Positions 7,933-17,114 of a stretch of 64,000 nt of DNA are shown piece by piece. How positions within the stretch are numbered: position 1 is the first letter of the stretch; the number at the start of each line of letters is the position of its first letter. The position numbers and the translations under genes were made by a program. The notes beneath the pieces are model-generated. The model was not told where the DNA came from. It ran no database searches and worked only from the letters and a program-made list of their open reading frames with translations. Origin of the DNA: JANLQX01 sp031368215 (GTDB lineage Bacteria > Actinomycetota > Acidimicrobiia > Acidimicrobiales > JANYDT01); assembly GCA_031368215.1 (NCBI GenBank), contig JANLRD010000155.1:1-64000 (forward strand), in the 5' to 3' direction.

Positions 7933-9807
7933 GTGCGATTGCACAAGCTCTTCGACGACGACCTAGCGGCGCTACGCGATCCGCTTTGTTCGCCTCTTTC
8001 CCGATCACGCGCCGGCGCGCTGATTCTCGTCGTCGCACCCTGGTTCGGAGGACTGGCTGTTGTCGTCTCCCCGGGCGAGGCGAGCCGCGGAGCCGATGCG
8101 ATCATGCTCCTGATCTGCGCCTTCTCGATCCTGGCCGGCGCATTCATGCTGCGCTTCCCGAATCGTTTTCCCTTCGTCCTGGCCCCGATCGTCGGATCGT
8201 TCGTGACGGCGGTCTACAGCTACCTTTCCCGAGGACCGACGCCGCTGTCGACCAGCGCGATGTTCGCCACGATGGCCGTTCTGACGGCCCTGTTCTTCAC
8301 CCCCAAACATGCCGCGTTGCTCTGCGTCTGGATCTACACGTGCCTGTCGGTCTCGGAGATCGCCCGCAGCGATCTCCGAAACGGGCTGGCCAGCACGCTG
8401 CTCGCCGGAGGCTGGGGGGTGACGGCAACAGCGGTCGTCAGCGCTCTCCGCGTGACCGTCGGTCAGTTGGTCGAGCGTCTGAACCGCCAATCGCGCACCG
8501 ACGCGCTCACCGGCGTGGCCAACCGGCTGGCATTCGTCGAGCAGGGCGATGCCGCACTGGCCGCGGCAACGACCTCGTCAGGCGTCGGACTCCTGATCGT
8601 CGATCTCGACCGGTTCAAGGAGATCAACGATGTCCTCGGACACCGGTATGGCGATCTCCTTCTCACGGCGGTGGCGGGTCGCCTCGAAACCGAGGTTGGA
8701 CAGCGAGGCATGGTGGCCCGCCTGGGCGGCGACGAGTTCGCTGTCCTGCTCCCCAACCTGCGGTCTCGCCGTTCCGCGGCGGAGTTCGCCGCCCACCTCG
8801 TCCGCAGTCTCGACGCCCAGTTCATGCTCGACGGCACACCGGTCACTATCGGCGCGTCCATCGGTGTGGCCGTTGGGCCCGACGACGGCAAGCGCACGAC
8901 CGCGCTTCTCCAGGCGGCTGACCTTGCCATGTATCAGGCGAAGAAACGCCGCAGCGGCTACCAGGAGGGCGTTTCGGCGACGTCGACCGCACCCGAGAAC
9001 ATCGTGTTGATCGGCGACCTCCGCGACGCCATCAACGAACGCCAGCTCAAGCTCCACTACCAGCCGAAGATCGACCTCCGGACGGGAGAGGTCCGTTCCT
9101 GCGAAGCGCTCGTTCGGTGGCTGCATCCGGTGCATGGCTTCATCCCTCCAACGAGCTTCATCCCGATCGCCGAGCAGACCGGGCTCATCCACCAATTGAC
9201 GCGCTGGGTGCTCCGCGATGCGATGCACCAGTGCGCGCGCTGGCGCGCCGACGGGCGCATGCTGGGCGTCTCCGTCAACGTCTCGGCGCGGGACTTGCTG
9301 GATCGGACGTTCGTCACCACGGTTCGCGAGACGCTCCGCGACAGTGGTGTCCCTTCGTCAGCACTCTGCCTGGAGGTGACCGAGACATCGATCATGGCCG
9401 ACCCCGAGCGGGCGAGCGCAGTGTTGCACGAGTTCCGTTCAAGTGGGGTGCAGATCTCGATCGATGACTTCGGAACCGGCTACTCGTCGCTGGCCTACCT
9501 CCGCACGATCCCGGCCAACGAGCTCAAGATCGACCGCACGTTCATCACCACGCTGCGCGAAGGCGACATGGACAGTGCGATCGTGGCGTCCACGCTGCAC
9601 CTGGCTCATCGACTGGGGATGTCCGTGGTCGCGGAGGGTGTGGAAGACGCGGCGACATCGGAGATGTTGCACACCCTCGGCTGCGAGCAGGCGCAGGGGT
9701 ACTTCTTCGCCCGTCCGATGCCCGCCGAGGACGTGTCGAGATGGTTGGACTCGCGAGAGACACCGACTTCGGTGGTCCCTCGCCAGACGGTCGCTACTCC
9801 CGCGTGA
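7933..9807 (+). CDS. Membrane-anchored GGDEF-EAL c-di-GMP signalling protein
   Basis: 624 residues, GTG start. The N-terminal ~175 residues hold about five membrane helices (for example AGALILVVAPWFGGLAVVV and FVLAPIVGSFVTAVYSYL). The GGDEF domain (about 190-345) has DALTGVANR, DLDRFKEIND and an intact LGGDEF. The EAL domain (about 365-610) has EALVRW, NVSARD, EVTETS, DDFGTGYSS, LKIDR and AEGVE, so all metal and catalytic residues of a phosphodiesterase are present. Both activities look possible: c-di-GMP made from GTP or cut to pGpG. No I-site RxxD is evident before GGDEF. Its stop overlaps that of the convergent aminotransferase gene by 14 nt. Confidence 0.95.
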   Translation: MRLHKLFDDDLAALRDPLCSPLSRSRAGALILVVAPWFGGLAVVVSPGEASRGADAIMLLICAFSILAGAFMLRFPNRFPFVLAPIVGSFVTAVYSYLSRGPTPLSTSAMFATMAVLTALFFTPKHAALLCVWIYTCLSVSEIARSDLRNGLASTLLAGGWGVTATAVVSALRVTVGQLVERLNRQSRTDALTGVANRLAFVEQGDAALAAATTSSGVGLLIVDLDRFKEINDVLGHRYGDLLLTAVAGRLETEVGQRGMVARLGGDEFAVLLPNLRSRRSAAEFAAHLVRSLDAQFMLDGTPVTIGASIGVAVGPDDGKRTTALLQAADLAMYQAKKRRSGYQEGVSATSTAPENIVLIGDLRDAINERQLKLHYQPKIDLRTGEVRSCEALVRWLHPVHGFIPPTSFIPIAEQTGLIHQLTRWVLRDAMHQCARWRADGRMLGVSVNVSARDLLDRTFVTTVRETLRDSGVPSSALCLEVTETSIMADPERASAVLHEFRSSGVQISIDDFGTGYSSLAYLRTIPANELKIDRTFITTLREGDMDSAIVASTLHLAHRLGMSVVAEGVEDAATSEMLHTLGCEQAQGYFFARPMPAEDVSRWLDSRETPTSVVPRQTVATPA

Positions 9808-11095
9808 AGAACCTCTCGGCGCCGCGACGGATCCGTCGACAGGTCTCCGCGAACAGCTCCGCATCCTCTTCCAGGAGCGTCATACGGAACCCGTCCACCG
9901 GGCTCGAGAACCCGCTCAGCGGCACAACGCACACGCCCTCGGACCCGATCAGCTCGTAGGCGAACACCTTGTCGGTCCGCAGGACCGACTTCCCCTCCAG
10001 CATGTCGAGGTAGGTCCGGACGTCGTCGTTGCGCGCCTGCAGTTTCGCCGTGCCCGGGAATGCGGCAGTGTCAACCGTGACCGTCAGATAGAACACACCG
10101 TCGGGTACGACCGGGACCAGAACATCGCATCCGGCGAAGATTTCCAGCGCTGTGTCGAGACGGGCCCGGTATTTGTCGAGCCGTGACTGCAGGAACGCTG
10201 GGAACTCGGGGTGGGTCACCAACCGGGGGAAGACGACCTGCGGGAGCGTCGTGGAGCAGACCTCGAGCATCTTCGACACCACGATGGTGTGGATGTAGCC
10301 GCGGAAGTTCTCGTCCTTGTCGGCGTTGTACACCTCGATCCATCCGCATCGACTGCCCGGCCAGGGGATCTCCTTCGAAACGCCCTTCATCGAGATGGCC
10401 GGCACGTCGCCGACGATCTCGGAAAGACGAACGATCTTCGACGGATCGAACACCAGGTGCTGATAGATCTCGTCGAAGAGCAGGAAGCAGTCGTTTTCGC
10501 GAGCGATCCGCACCACCTGCTCGAGGTCTTCACGGGGATGAACGACACCGAGTGGGTTATTCGGGTTGATGACGAGGATGCCGATGATGTCGGGGTTCTG
10601 GATGACCTGGCGTTCCAGATCCACCAGGTCGATGCGCCCGCCGTTGTCCAGCTGCAGCGGATAGGTGAGGTGATTGCCACCGTGGTGGATCGCCTCGGCG
10701 GTGGCGTGCGACGGATAGGTCGGGTTCGGTCCGATCACCCGGGCGTCGCTCGGCAATGTGGAGAACAGCTTGTTGATGGCATCGCCCAGGCCGTTGAAGA
10801 AGATCACGTCCTCGACCGAACACAGCTTGGGGTCGCTGAAGTGGTCGATCACGAACTGGCGCGCCGAGAGCTCACCCTTCGTCGGCGAGTACGCGTAGAC
10901 CCGGTCGTCACGAACCGCCGCCCCGACGACGTCTTTCATCCAGTCGGGGATCCGTTCCCCCTTGGCCACCGGGTCGCCGATGTTCTCCCAGATCATCGGG
11001 ACGCCCATCGCCACGACCTCGTTGGCGATCTCCACGATCTCGCGGATCTCGTAGCGAAGGTGCTCATCGCCCTTTTTGATCAGTGTCTTGCGCAC
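9794..11095 (-). CDS. PLP-dependent class I/II aminotransferase
   Basis: 433 residues from GTG at 11095, chosen for the GAAGGA ribosome-binding site six bases upstream and because the sequence then starts as the family does (KTLIKKGDEHLRYEIREIVE). Fold type I hallmarks: NPNNPLG, the FDEIYQHLVF Asp/Tyr and the Schiff-base Lys in SMKGVSKEIPWPGSRCGW, where the Arg binds a carboxylate. The N-terminal helix is of the kind seen in AlaA/AspB-4-like enzymes. It moves amino groups between an amino acid and a 2-oxo acid. The amino acid specificity is not readable. Divergent from the ROK kinase gene across 171 bp. Confidence 0.92.
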   Translation of the reverse strand: MRKTLIKKGDEHLRYEIREIVEIANEVVAMGVPMIWENIGDPVAKGERIPDWMKDVVGAAVRDDRVYAYSPTKGELSARQFVIDHFSDPKLCSVEDVIFFNGLGDAINKLFSTLPSDARVIGPNPTYPSHATAEAIHHGGNHLTYPLQLDNGGRIDLVDLERQVIQNPDIIGILVINPNNPLGVVHPREDLEQVVRIARENDCFLLFDEIYQHLVFDPSKIVRLSEIVGDVPAISMKGVSKEIPWPGSRCGWIEVYNADKDENFRGYIHTIVVSKMLEVCSTTLPQVVFPRLVTHPEFPAFLQSRLDKYRARLDTALEIFAGCDVLVPVVPDGVFYLTVTVDTAAFPGTAKLQARNDDVRTYLDMLEGKSVLRTDKVFAYELIGSEGVCVVPLSGFSSPVDGFRMTLLEEDAELFAETCRRIRRGAERFFTRE

Positions 11096-11252
11096 GGCTG
11101 GTCCTTCGGCTGGGGTGTGCAACGTGGCGACACCGGAAATCTCTCGAAGAAACCCTAACGGGCCTCTCTCCGTACCGATCGGCAATTCCCGTTCGCGGCG
11201 GGCATCCGCTGGCGGCGGTCGTCACCCAGCTCTTCGAGCAGGGAGCACGGAG

Positions 11253-11258
11253 TAGGGT
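11253..11258 (+). promoter_or_regulatory. -10 element of the ROK kinase gene (leaderless)
   Basis: TAGGGT ends 8 nt before the ATG at 11267, placing transcription start at or next to the start codon. No Shine-Dalgarno is present. No clear -35. Confidence 0.5.
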
Positions 11259-11266
11259 TCGCGCCG

Positions 11267-12193
11267 ATGGCGATGCAGGGACGCGGATGGGCCATCGGGC
11301 TCGACATGGGGGGCACCAAGTGCCTCGGTGTGCTCGTCGACCCCGAAGGAAAGCTGCAGGCCACCCATCGGGTTCCCACGCCCGAGGGGACGGAGGCGGT
11401 CCTTGCGGCGCTGACCGCGACCATCGATGTCCTCCGCCGGGAGAGTCCGGGTGACGTGACCACGATTGGTTGCGGAGTCCCCGGTCTGGTGACCCGGTCG
11501 GGCGAGCTCCGCTACGCCCCTCACCTCCCGGGCGTGACCGATTTCCCCCTGGGTGCCGTCCTGAGCGAACGCCTCGGCCTTTCGACCACGGTCGAGAACG
11601 ACAACACCTGCGCAACGGCGGCCGAGGCACACGTCCGCCCCTCCACGGCGTCGCTGCTCTACGTCGGGTTCGGAACCGGCATCGGCGGTGGCCTGGTCCT
11701 CGACGGGAGGCTTCAGCGGGGCCACAACGGCTTCGCCGGCGAGTTCGGCCACATCGTCGTGGCCGTCGGCGGCGAGCAGTGCATCTGCGGACGGCGCGGG
11801 TGTTGGGAGCGGTACGCGTCAGGCGACGCGCTCGGGCGCCTCGGGGCGGCCGCGGGGATCGACGGTGACGGCGAGGGTGTCCGTCAGCTGCTCCGTCGGG
11901 GGGACCCGACCGCCGTCGCCATCATCGAACGGTTCAGTGACTCCGTCGCCATCGGCCTCGTCAATCTCGTGCTCTCCTTCGACCCCGAGGTCGTCGTGGT
12001 CGGTGGTGGGGCCATCGGTCGTCCCGAGGAGGCCGAGGAGATCCTGGGACCCCTCCGGCGCCGATTCGGGAACGAGTTCGGCGACGCCGTTGCGCACCGG
12101 AGCCTTCCGGCCATCGAGGCGGCACGTTTCGGCCCTGAGGCCGCGGCCATCGGCGCCGCGCTGCTGAGCCGTGGCGATACGAGCCACGAGTGA
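11267..12193 (+). CDS. ROK-family sugar kinase (glucokinase-like)
   Basis: 308 residues. The phosphate-binding loop is GLDMGGTKCLG, the catalytic Asp is D112 in ENDNTCA, the second phosphate loop is GFGTGIGGGLV, and the ROK zinc site is GEFGH (His162) plus CICGRRGCWERYAS (Cys172, 174, 179). It would phosphorylate glucose or a related hexose at C6 with ATP; polyphosphate use is a possibility in actinobacteria but no polyphosphate-specific feature stands out. The N-terminus is complete and length is normal. It seems to be a single-gene transcript facing the epoxide hydrolase gene. Confidence 0.93.
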   Translation: MAMQGRGWAIGLDMGGTKCLGVLVDPEGKLQATHRVPTPEGTEAVLAALTATIDVLRRESPGDVTTIGCGVPGLVTRSGELRYAPHLPGVTDFPLGAVLSERLGLSTTVENDNTCATAAEAHVRPSTASLLYVGFGTGIGGGLVLDGRLQRGHNGFAGEFGHIVVAVGGEQCICGRRGCWERYASGDALGRLGAAAGIDGDGEGVRQLLRRGDPTAVAIIERFSDSVAIGLVNLVLSFDPEVVVVGGGAIGRPEEAEEILGPLRRRFGNEFGDAVAHRSLPAIEAARFGPEAAAIGAALLSRGDTSHE

Positions 12194-12248
12194 AGGGCTC
12201 TTGGTGACGAGCCCGGTCCCCTGGACCCGTTGACCCGAAGCTCCACCC

Positions 12249-13289
12249 TCAGGTCGACGGCCAGACGTCGGGCAGGCGCGTCGCAATCCAGCGGGCAAGC
12301 GCGGCGTTGACCTCGGCCGGTCGTTCCTGGGCCATCCAGTGACCCGATTGCACGACCGCTTCGTCGAGCCGGCTGCAGTGCTCCCGCATCGGCTCGGCCA
12401 GCCGCGAGGTGACGGTGTCGCACACGTAGTCGTACTGCGCGCCGAGGAACAGCACCGGCATGTCGAGCCGGCCGCCGTTGACTGCGAGAGCGGCGTAGGC
12501 GCCGTTCGCCTCGTGGTTCATGTAGTAAGCGTCGGGTCCGAAGAACCCGTTGCGTTCCAAGGACTCGGCATACGCGCGGACGTCGGACTCGGTGACGACG
12601 TCAGTGTCCACGGGTACGTCAGGCGCTTCGGTCAGCGGGCCGAAAAAACCGCCCATCTTGCGGGTCATCGACGTCCGGGCGCGCTGACCCAACCCCGCTG
12701 GATCGGCCTTCCGGAACAGCGCCTTGGCCGTCCTGTACGGGTTGGCATCGAAGAGGCTCGTGGCCTTCTCGAAGTTCTCGACGTAGAACATCAGGTACTC
12801 CCACTGACCGTACGCGAACTCGTCCTTCGGGTAGCGATCACGGTTGATAAGCGCCACGAGCGCTTCCAGGCCACGGTCGACCGTGAAGTAGGGAAGACAG
12901 AGGTTGGCAACGCCCTGGCAGCGATCCGGGTGATGACTCGCGATGTTCCACACCGTCGGGCTGCCCCAGTCGTGGCCGACCCAGATCGCCCGATCGCGTC
13001 GCAACGAGTCGAGCAACGCGATCATGTCGGCGACGACGAGCTCCTGGGCATAGTCGTCGAGGTTCGGGTACACGGTCGAGTTCCCGTAGCCGCGCATGTC
13101 CGGGGCGATCGCCCGGAAGCCGAGTCCGGCGAAGACCGGGAGCTGGTGCCGCCAGCTGATCGACAGCTCCGGCCAACCGTGCACGAAGATGACGAGTGGC
13201 CCCTTGTCCGGTCCTGCCGCCAGGTAGTGGGTCGTATGCGCGCCTACGGTGACGCTGTTGGACGTGACTGCCGTGGAATGGGCGGGCAT
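12249..13289 (-). CDS. Alpha/beta-fold epoxide hydrolase
   Basis: 346 residues with the epoxide hydrolase layout: oxyanion motif HGWPE (38-42), nucleophile Asp107 in GHDWGS, a cap domain with Tyr-rich segments (residues ~165-230; candidate ring-opening tyrosines in GQWEYLMFYVENF and DAYYMNHE), and base His317 in SGHWMAQE. The Asp at the nucleophile elbow separates it from serine hydrolases, although fluoroacetate dehalogenases share this feature. It would add water to an epoxide in the cytoplasm. The start agrees with a -10 box eight bases upstream. Confidence 0.88.
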   Translation of the reverse strand: MPAHSTAVTSNSVTVGAHTTHYLAAGPDKGPLVIFVHGWPELSISWRHQLPVFAGLGFRAIAPDMRGYGNSTVYPNLDDYAQELVVADMIALLDSLRRDRAIWVGHDWGSPTVWNIASHHPDRCQGVANLCLPYFTVDRGLEALVALINRDRYPKDEFAYGQWEYLMFYVENFEKATSLFDANPYRTAKALFRKADPAGLGQRARTSMTRKMGGFFGPLTEAPDVPVDTDVVTESDVRAYAESLERNGFFGPDAYYMNHEANGAYAALAVNGGRLDMPVLFLGAQYDYVCDTVTSRLAEPMREHCSRLDEAVVQSGHWMAQERPAEVNAALARWIATRLPDVWPST

Positions 13290-13297
13290 GTCACGGA

Positions 13298-13303
13298 ACC
13301 TTA
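13298..13303 (-). promoter_or_regulatory. -10 element of the epoxide hydrolase gene (leaderless)
   Basis: TAAGGT on the minus strand ends 8 nt before the ATG at 13289. No ribosome-binding site lies between. Confidence 0.5.
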
Positions 13304-13329
13304 CCCGTCGACATGCCTCCCCGACCCGT

Positions 13330-14478
13330 TCAGCTCAGGCGGATCACATCACCGAACGGGAACACCTCGTCCTGCGCGCCGCCAGGCATGACCACCCACA
13401 ACGTCGAGCGGTTTGGCGGATCATCCGGAAACACGCCGAAGCCATCGGTCAGGTAGACGCACACGCCTTCGTCAACCGTATGTGCGCGTACGGCCTCGAA
13501 GAACGGGGTGAAGTCCGTCCCGCCTCCGCCCTGCGGCGGTGGCAGTTCGTCGCCGCCCGAGAGCTCCCACGGGCCGTACACCGCAGCGTCGGCGTACCAC
13601 AGACGGCAGCGCACCCCCGGGTACGCGAGCAGGATGGCATCGAGCTCGGCGGCAAACAGCGCAAGGACCTGCTCGTCGATCGAGCCGGACGTGTCGATGC
13701 ACACGTCGACGTCGAGGTCCTCGTTCTCCAGCGTCTCGAGGAAGAGCCCGCGGTAGGTGAATCGGCGGTCGAACGCGGCAAAGTCCGAACGCGCGCGCGA
13801 CACGAACTGCCACAGCACGGATCGCCAATCGACTGCGGCCGGAACCTCGAGTCCGAAGGCCCGCTCCGCGCCGAGGGGCATCTCGCCACGACCACTGGCA
13901 CGCTGTGCCGTCGCCGCCTGACGGGCCACCTGCTCCCAGTGACGTTCCAACGCTCGGGCGCGTTGGCGGCGCAACGACGACCCACCCGGGGTATCGCCGG
14001 TTAGCTCGCCATCGGGTGCCCGACCGTCGCGTTCGAGAAGGTCGTCATAGTCGGGACTGGAACCGTTGGAGTCGTCGTCGGAAAGAAGGGCGGCGTACAC
14101 CTCCTCCACGCTCAGGCCTTCCCGAGGCAGATCACGGACATGACCATCGGGCAAATCGAATCCGTTGCCGAGTACCAAACCGTTCACGACGACATCGGCG
14201 GCGACGTTCCACAGTCGTGGATCTCGCCGTCCCCGCCGGTGCACGTGAGAGAGCGCGGCGTGCAGCACCTCGTGCAGCATCACACCATCGAGGTGCTCAT
14301 CGGTCAGCTGCCCGAGGAACCCGGGGTTGTAGAGGATGTCGTGTCCGTCGGTCGCCGCCGTTGGGATGTCCACGGTCTCCACGAAGCGCGCGTGCATCGC
14401 CAGAGTGGCGAAGAACGGAGACGCCCGACGGAGCCGCATCATCGACGCGCTAAGGCGCCATTCGAGCTGCGTGGCCAC
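13330..14478 (-). CDS. HExxH/VWA-like protein (COG3864 type), partner of the MoxR ATPase
   Basis: 382 residues. The N-terminal half carries LHEVLHAALSH (HExxH at 69-73) and resembles a putative zinc metallopeptidase domain. The C-terminal ~130 residues are a VWA-like domain with an intact metal-adhesion motif, DTSGSI (262-267), followed by GGTDF and YLTDGFG. The start is GTG at 14478, supported by AAAGGAG seven bases upstream; it overlaps the end of the repeat-protein gene by 40 nt, and a later ATG at 14442 would give an ATGA overlap instead. COG3864-like proteins are known to occur beside MoxR ATPases. Inferred role: effector or adaptor whose assembly is driven by the ATPase. Confidence 0.85.
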   Translation of the reverse strand: MATQLEWRLSASMMRLRRASPFFATLAMHARFVETVDIPTAATDGHDILYNPGFLGQLTDEHLDGVMLHEVLHAALSHVHRRGRRDPRLWNVAADVVVNGLVLGNGFDLPDGHVRDLPREGLSVEEVYAALLSDDDSNGSSPDYDDLLERDGRAPDGELTGDTPGGSSLRRQRARALERHWEQVARQAATAQRASGRGEMPLGAERAFGLEVPAAVDWRSVLWQFVSRARSDFAAFDRRFTYRGLFLETLENEDLDVDVCIDTSGSIDEQVLALFAAELDAILLAYPGVRCRLWYADAAVYGPWELSGGDELPPPQGGGGTDFTPFFEAVRAHTVDEGVCVYLTDGFGVFPDDPPNRSTLWVVMPGGAQDEVFPFGDVIRLS

Positions 14479-17114
14479 TGGAGATCTCCTTTCGCACCGG
14501 CACGGACGATGGCGTTTGCGTCGTTGGCAAGAACCAACCGGACATCAGCAGATGTCCGAGGGTGCACGGCCACGGCGAAACGCTCCATCCAATCGATCGA
14601 GCGCACGTGACGGAGCCGGCGCAATGTTGCCGCGTCGAGATCGTCGGACAGCAGACCGATGACGCGCAGAATGGCCGACTCGCTGCGAAGGAGCGAACGG
14701 GCGAACGCTCCTGCCCGGCCCGGCCGACCGGCACCAACCCAGGTTCGGTTCGACATGACCGCCCTTCGGACACGCGGGTCGGAGTCCTCGAGGAGGTCTT
14801 CGAGGAGGTCTTCGAGGAGGTCCAGCGGTGCCCTCGGATTCGCTCCGACGGCGGCACGGACGTCGCGATCATGATCGTCGGCCAACACGCGAAGGTCGTC
14901 GACATCGCAGCACGGGTGACGGGCGACGACCTCCCGGATGTTCCACGACGCATCCCCGGCAATCTCGTGCAGAAGGTCCGCGGTCGCCGATGGATGGGCG
15001 GCAACGAGACGCCGAGCCGAGGTGTTCACGAACCGACGGAGCACACTGACGTCGACCGGCGCTCCGTGACGAAGCGCTTCGAGCTCGCCGCGGCGGTCAT
15101 CGGGGAGGTTCGGATGCTCGAGTGCTTCCTGACGAATGCCATCTTCACCGAGCAGATGGACGCTCAGCAGTCCGACGCTGATGTCGGGTCGGCCGACGAG
15201 GGCGCGGCGAACCTTCTCGTCGGTCTCGGTGACGAAGGACGCGAAGGTGTCCGGCGCGACCGAGAGGTTGGCGGCGACCGCGGCGCGGACATCGTTGTCG
15301 GCATCGACGGCGAGCGCCCGGAGGTCGGCGTCGCTCGTGTTCGGATGCCCGGCGACGGACTGACGCACTCGCCAGTTCGGCGAAGTGCGCAGAACGCTGA
15401 GCAGCGGCGCCGGAAACCCGGGCGACCGGAGAGCGACGAGCGCCGCCCAGTTGTGCTCCTCGAACACCGCTCGCACCTCATCGAATTCGAAGGAAGGGTC
15501 GGGATCATCGGCTACCGATGGGTCGATCGCTCGTGGGCCGATGAGTCGACCGAGCGCGATCGTGACCGGGTCGTCAGCAGGTCGTCCGATCAGCCCGGCG
15601 AGCACGTCGGCCGCAAGGTCGTCGCGCGACGCCAGCGCACTGCGCACGTCGTCCGATCCGGACTGCGCAAGGCGTAGGGCGAGCCAATGCGGCAGCCGGC
15701 GGTTTGCTGCAGCAGCGCTCTGTACGTCCGTGGATGGATCACCGGCAAGTGCAGCAAGCACGTCCTCGTCGGTGACGCGCACCGCGACCTGGCGTCGGAC
15801 GATAGGGTCGGGGTCGGCCCCCAGACGCCCGAGGAGCATCGGCGGGGAGGACGGGTTGGCGGCCAACGCACTGCGCACCAGCACGTCGTCGTCGGCCGAC
15901 AGAACGTCGATCACCGCCGCGCTGAGCTGCGAGACGTCCGCAGAACGTGCCGCCCCGCGGCGGAGGAGCGAATCGAGCGGTGTGGGCGGCGCGCTCCGTT
16001 GGACGAGCAAGGCCACGGTCCCCGCCGCCGTCGACTCGCTCTTCGCCCGGTCGCCGGCGGCGATCCGCTCCTCGGCAGCAGAGCGCACACGGGCATCGGT
16101 GTCGACGAGGAGTGCGAACACCGCCCCGAGCGCAAGCGCCGGATTCGACACGGCGGCAGCCCGGACGTCGCGGTCGGCATCCACGGCGAGCCCGGCAGCC
16201 TCTCCCTCCGACAGCGACGGATTGCGCGCGGCGGCCTCGCGAACGCGCCACGACGGGTCCCGCACGCACGCTCCCCGCATGCTGGCTCCGAGTTGTGCGA
16301 GGTGAGCGCTGCGTTCGCGGCCAAACGCGGTCATCGCGATGATGTCGAGATCGTCAGGGCTGAGGGATACATCGTCAGTGCGCAGACGTTCCCATCGACG
16401 GACGTCCTCATCCCGTGCATTCGAGTTGGACCTCGCGACACGCCGGGTGTGCTCGTCGTCATCGCCCAGCAGGTCGCGGAGTGCCACTGGGTTCGCCCAA
16501 CGATGGCCCGCCAGTTCCCGCCGGGAATCGGCGTCCGACGGGAGGCTGAGGGCACTCACGATCCATTCCGGGAGGAGCCCGGCCGCGAGAAGGTCGGCGA
16601 GCTCTTCCTCTGCGGCAACAGCGTTCGCCGCGGCCCGGAGCACCGATTCGTCGAATGGCTGTTGGGGGAGGTAGGCGACATGATGTTGCGCCGCCTCGGT
16701 GATCGCGTCCTCTTCCAACGCCACGAGCGCACGCAGGATCTCGGTCGGGCACGCCGGATTGGCGGCCGCAGCGACACGGTCCTCATCGTCTCCGTTGTTG
16801 ACCGACCACCACAGGAGGCCGACCGTTGTCGTGGAGGCGAGCGTGCGGTGGCGGCTCGTGGCCGAGAGCTCGTTCGGCCAGTCGGCGTCGGTCAGCGTCA
16901 GCCAGTCGAGGACAGGGTTGGTGGCAAACTCAGCCGAGAACCGCCGCGAAAGCGCGTCGAGATCGGTCAATGCGGTGTTCGGATTCGACGCCACGGCGCG
17001 GCGGATGTCACGGTCTCGCGAGCGGGTGAGACGATGCAGGACGTGGGGTGGCGTTCGGGGATCCGAAGCCACCGCGAGGTCAGGGGATTCCTGTCCTGAT
17101 GTCGGGCCGGTCAT
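14439..17114 (-). CDS. LRV/HEAT-like repeat protein between MoxR and VWA genes
   Basis: 891 residues from the ATG at 17114, which makes a 4-nt ATGA overlap with the MoxR stop; a longer frame to 17270 only reads through the MoxR coding sequence. Nearly the whole protein consists of degenerate ~24-residue helical repeats of the form D-x-D-x-x-VRxAVAxNPxxxxxxLxxLxxD, as in VRRAVMSNR, VREAAARNP, VRAAVGANP and VRSALAANP. This is the leucine-rich-repeat-variant (LRV) pattern, an alpha solenoid used for protein binding. No signal peptide, no catalytic motif. Its place between an ATPase and a VWA protein suggests a scaffold or recognition subunit; that is inference. Confidence 0.85.
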   Translation of the reverse strand: MTGPTSGQESPDLAVASDPRTPPHVLHRLTRSRDRDIRRAVASNPNTALTDLDALSRRFSAEFATNPVLDWLTLTDADWPNELSATSRHRTLASTTTVGLLWWSVNNGDDEDRVAAAANPACPTEILRALVALEEDAITEAAQHHVAYLPQQPFDESVLRAAANAVAAEEELADLLAAGLLPEWIVSALSLPSDADSRRELAGHRWANPVALRDLLGDDDEHTRRVARSNSNARDEDVRRWERLRTDDVSLSPDDLDIIAMTAFGRERSAHLAQLGASMRGACVRDPSWRVREAAARNPSLSEGEAAGLAVDADRDVRAAAVSNPALALGAVFALLVDTDARVRSAAEERIAAGDRAKSESTAAGTVALLVQRSAPPTPLDSLLRRGAARSADVSQLSAAVIDVLSADDDVLVRSALAANPSSPPMLLGRLGADPDPIVRRQVAVRVTDEDVLAALAGDPSTDVQSAAAANRRLPHWLALRLAQSGSDDVRSALASRDDLAADVLAGLIGRPADDPVTIALGRLIGPRAIDPSVADDPDPSFEFDEVRAVFEEHNWAALVALRSPGFPAPLLSVLRTSPNWRVRQSVAGHPNTSDADLRALAVDADNDVRAAVAANLSVAPDTFASFVTETDEKVRRALVGRPDISVGLLSVHLLGEDGIRQEALEHPNLPDDRRGELEALRHGAPVDVSVLRRFVNTSARRLVAAHPSATADLLHEIAGDASWNIREVVARHPCCDVDDLRVLADDHDRDVRAAVGANPRAPLDLLEDLLEDLLEDSDPRVRRAVMSNRTWVGAGRPGRAGAFARSLLRSESAILRVIGLLSDDLDAATLRRLRHVRSIDWMERFAVAVHPRTSADVRLVLANDANAIVRAGAKGDLQWPRSSNGALARR
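14789..14822 (-). repeat. 12-bp tandem repeat inside the LRV gene
   Basis: The 12-mer CGAGGAGGTCTT repeats almost three times, encoding LEDLLEDLLED. It lengthens one solenoid repeat in frame and looks like recent slippage. Confidence 0.8.

Noticed and set aside
14789..14822. CRISPR-like array
   Set aside because: Three 12-bp units without spacers, in frame within a gene. No CRISPR array or cas gene was seen anywhere in the window.
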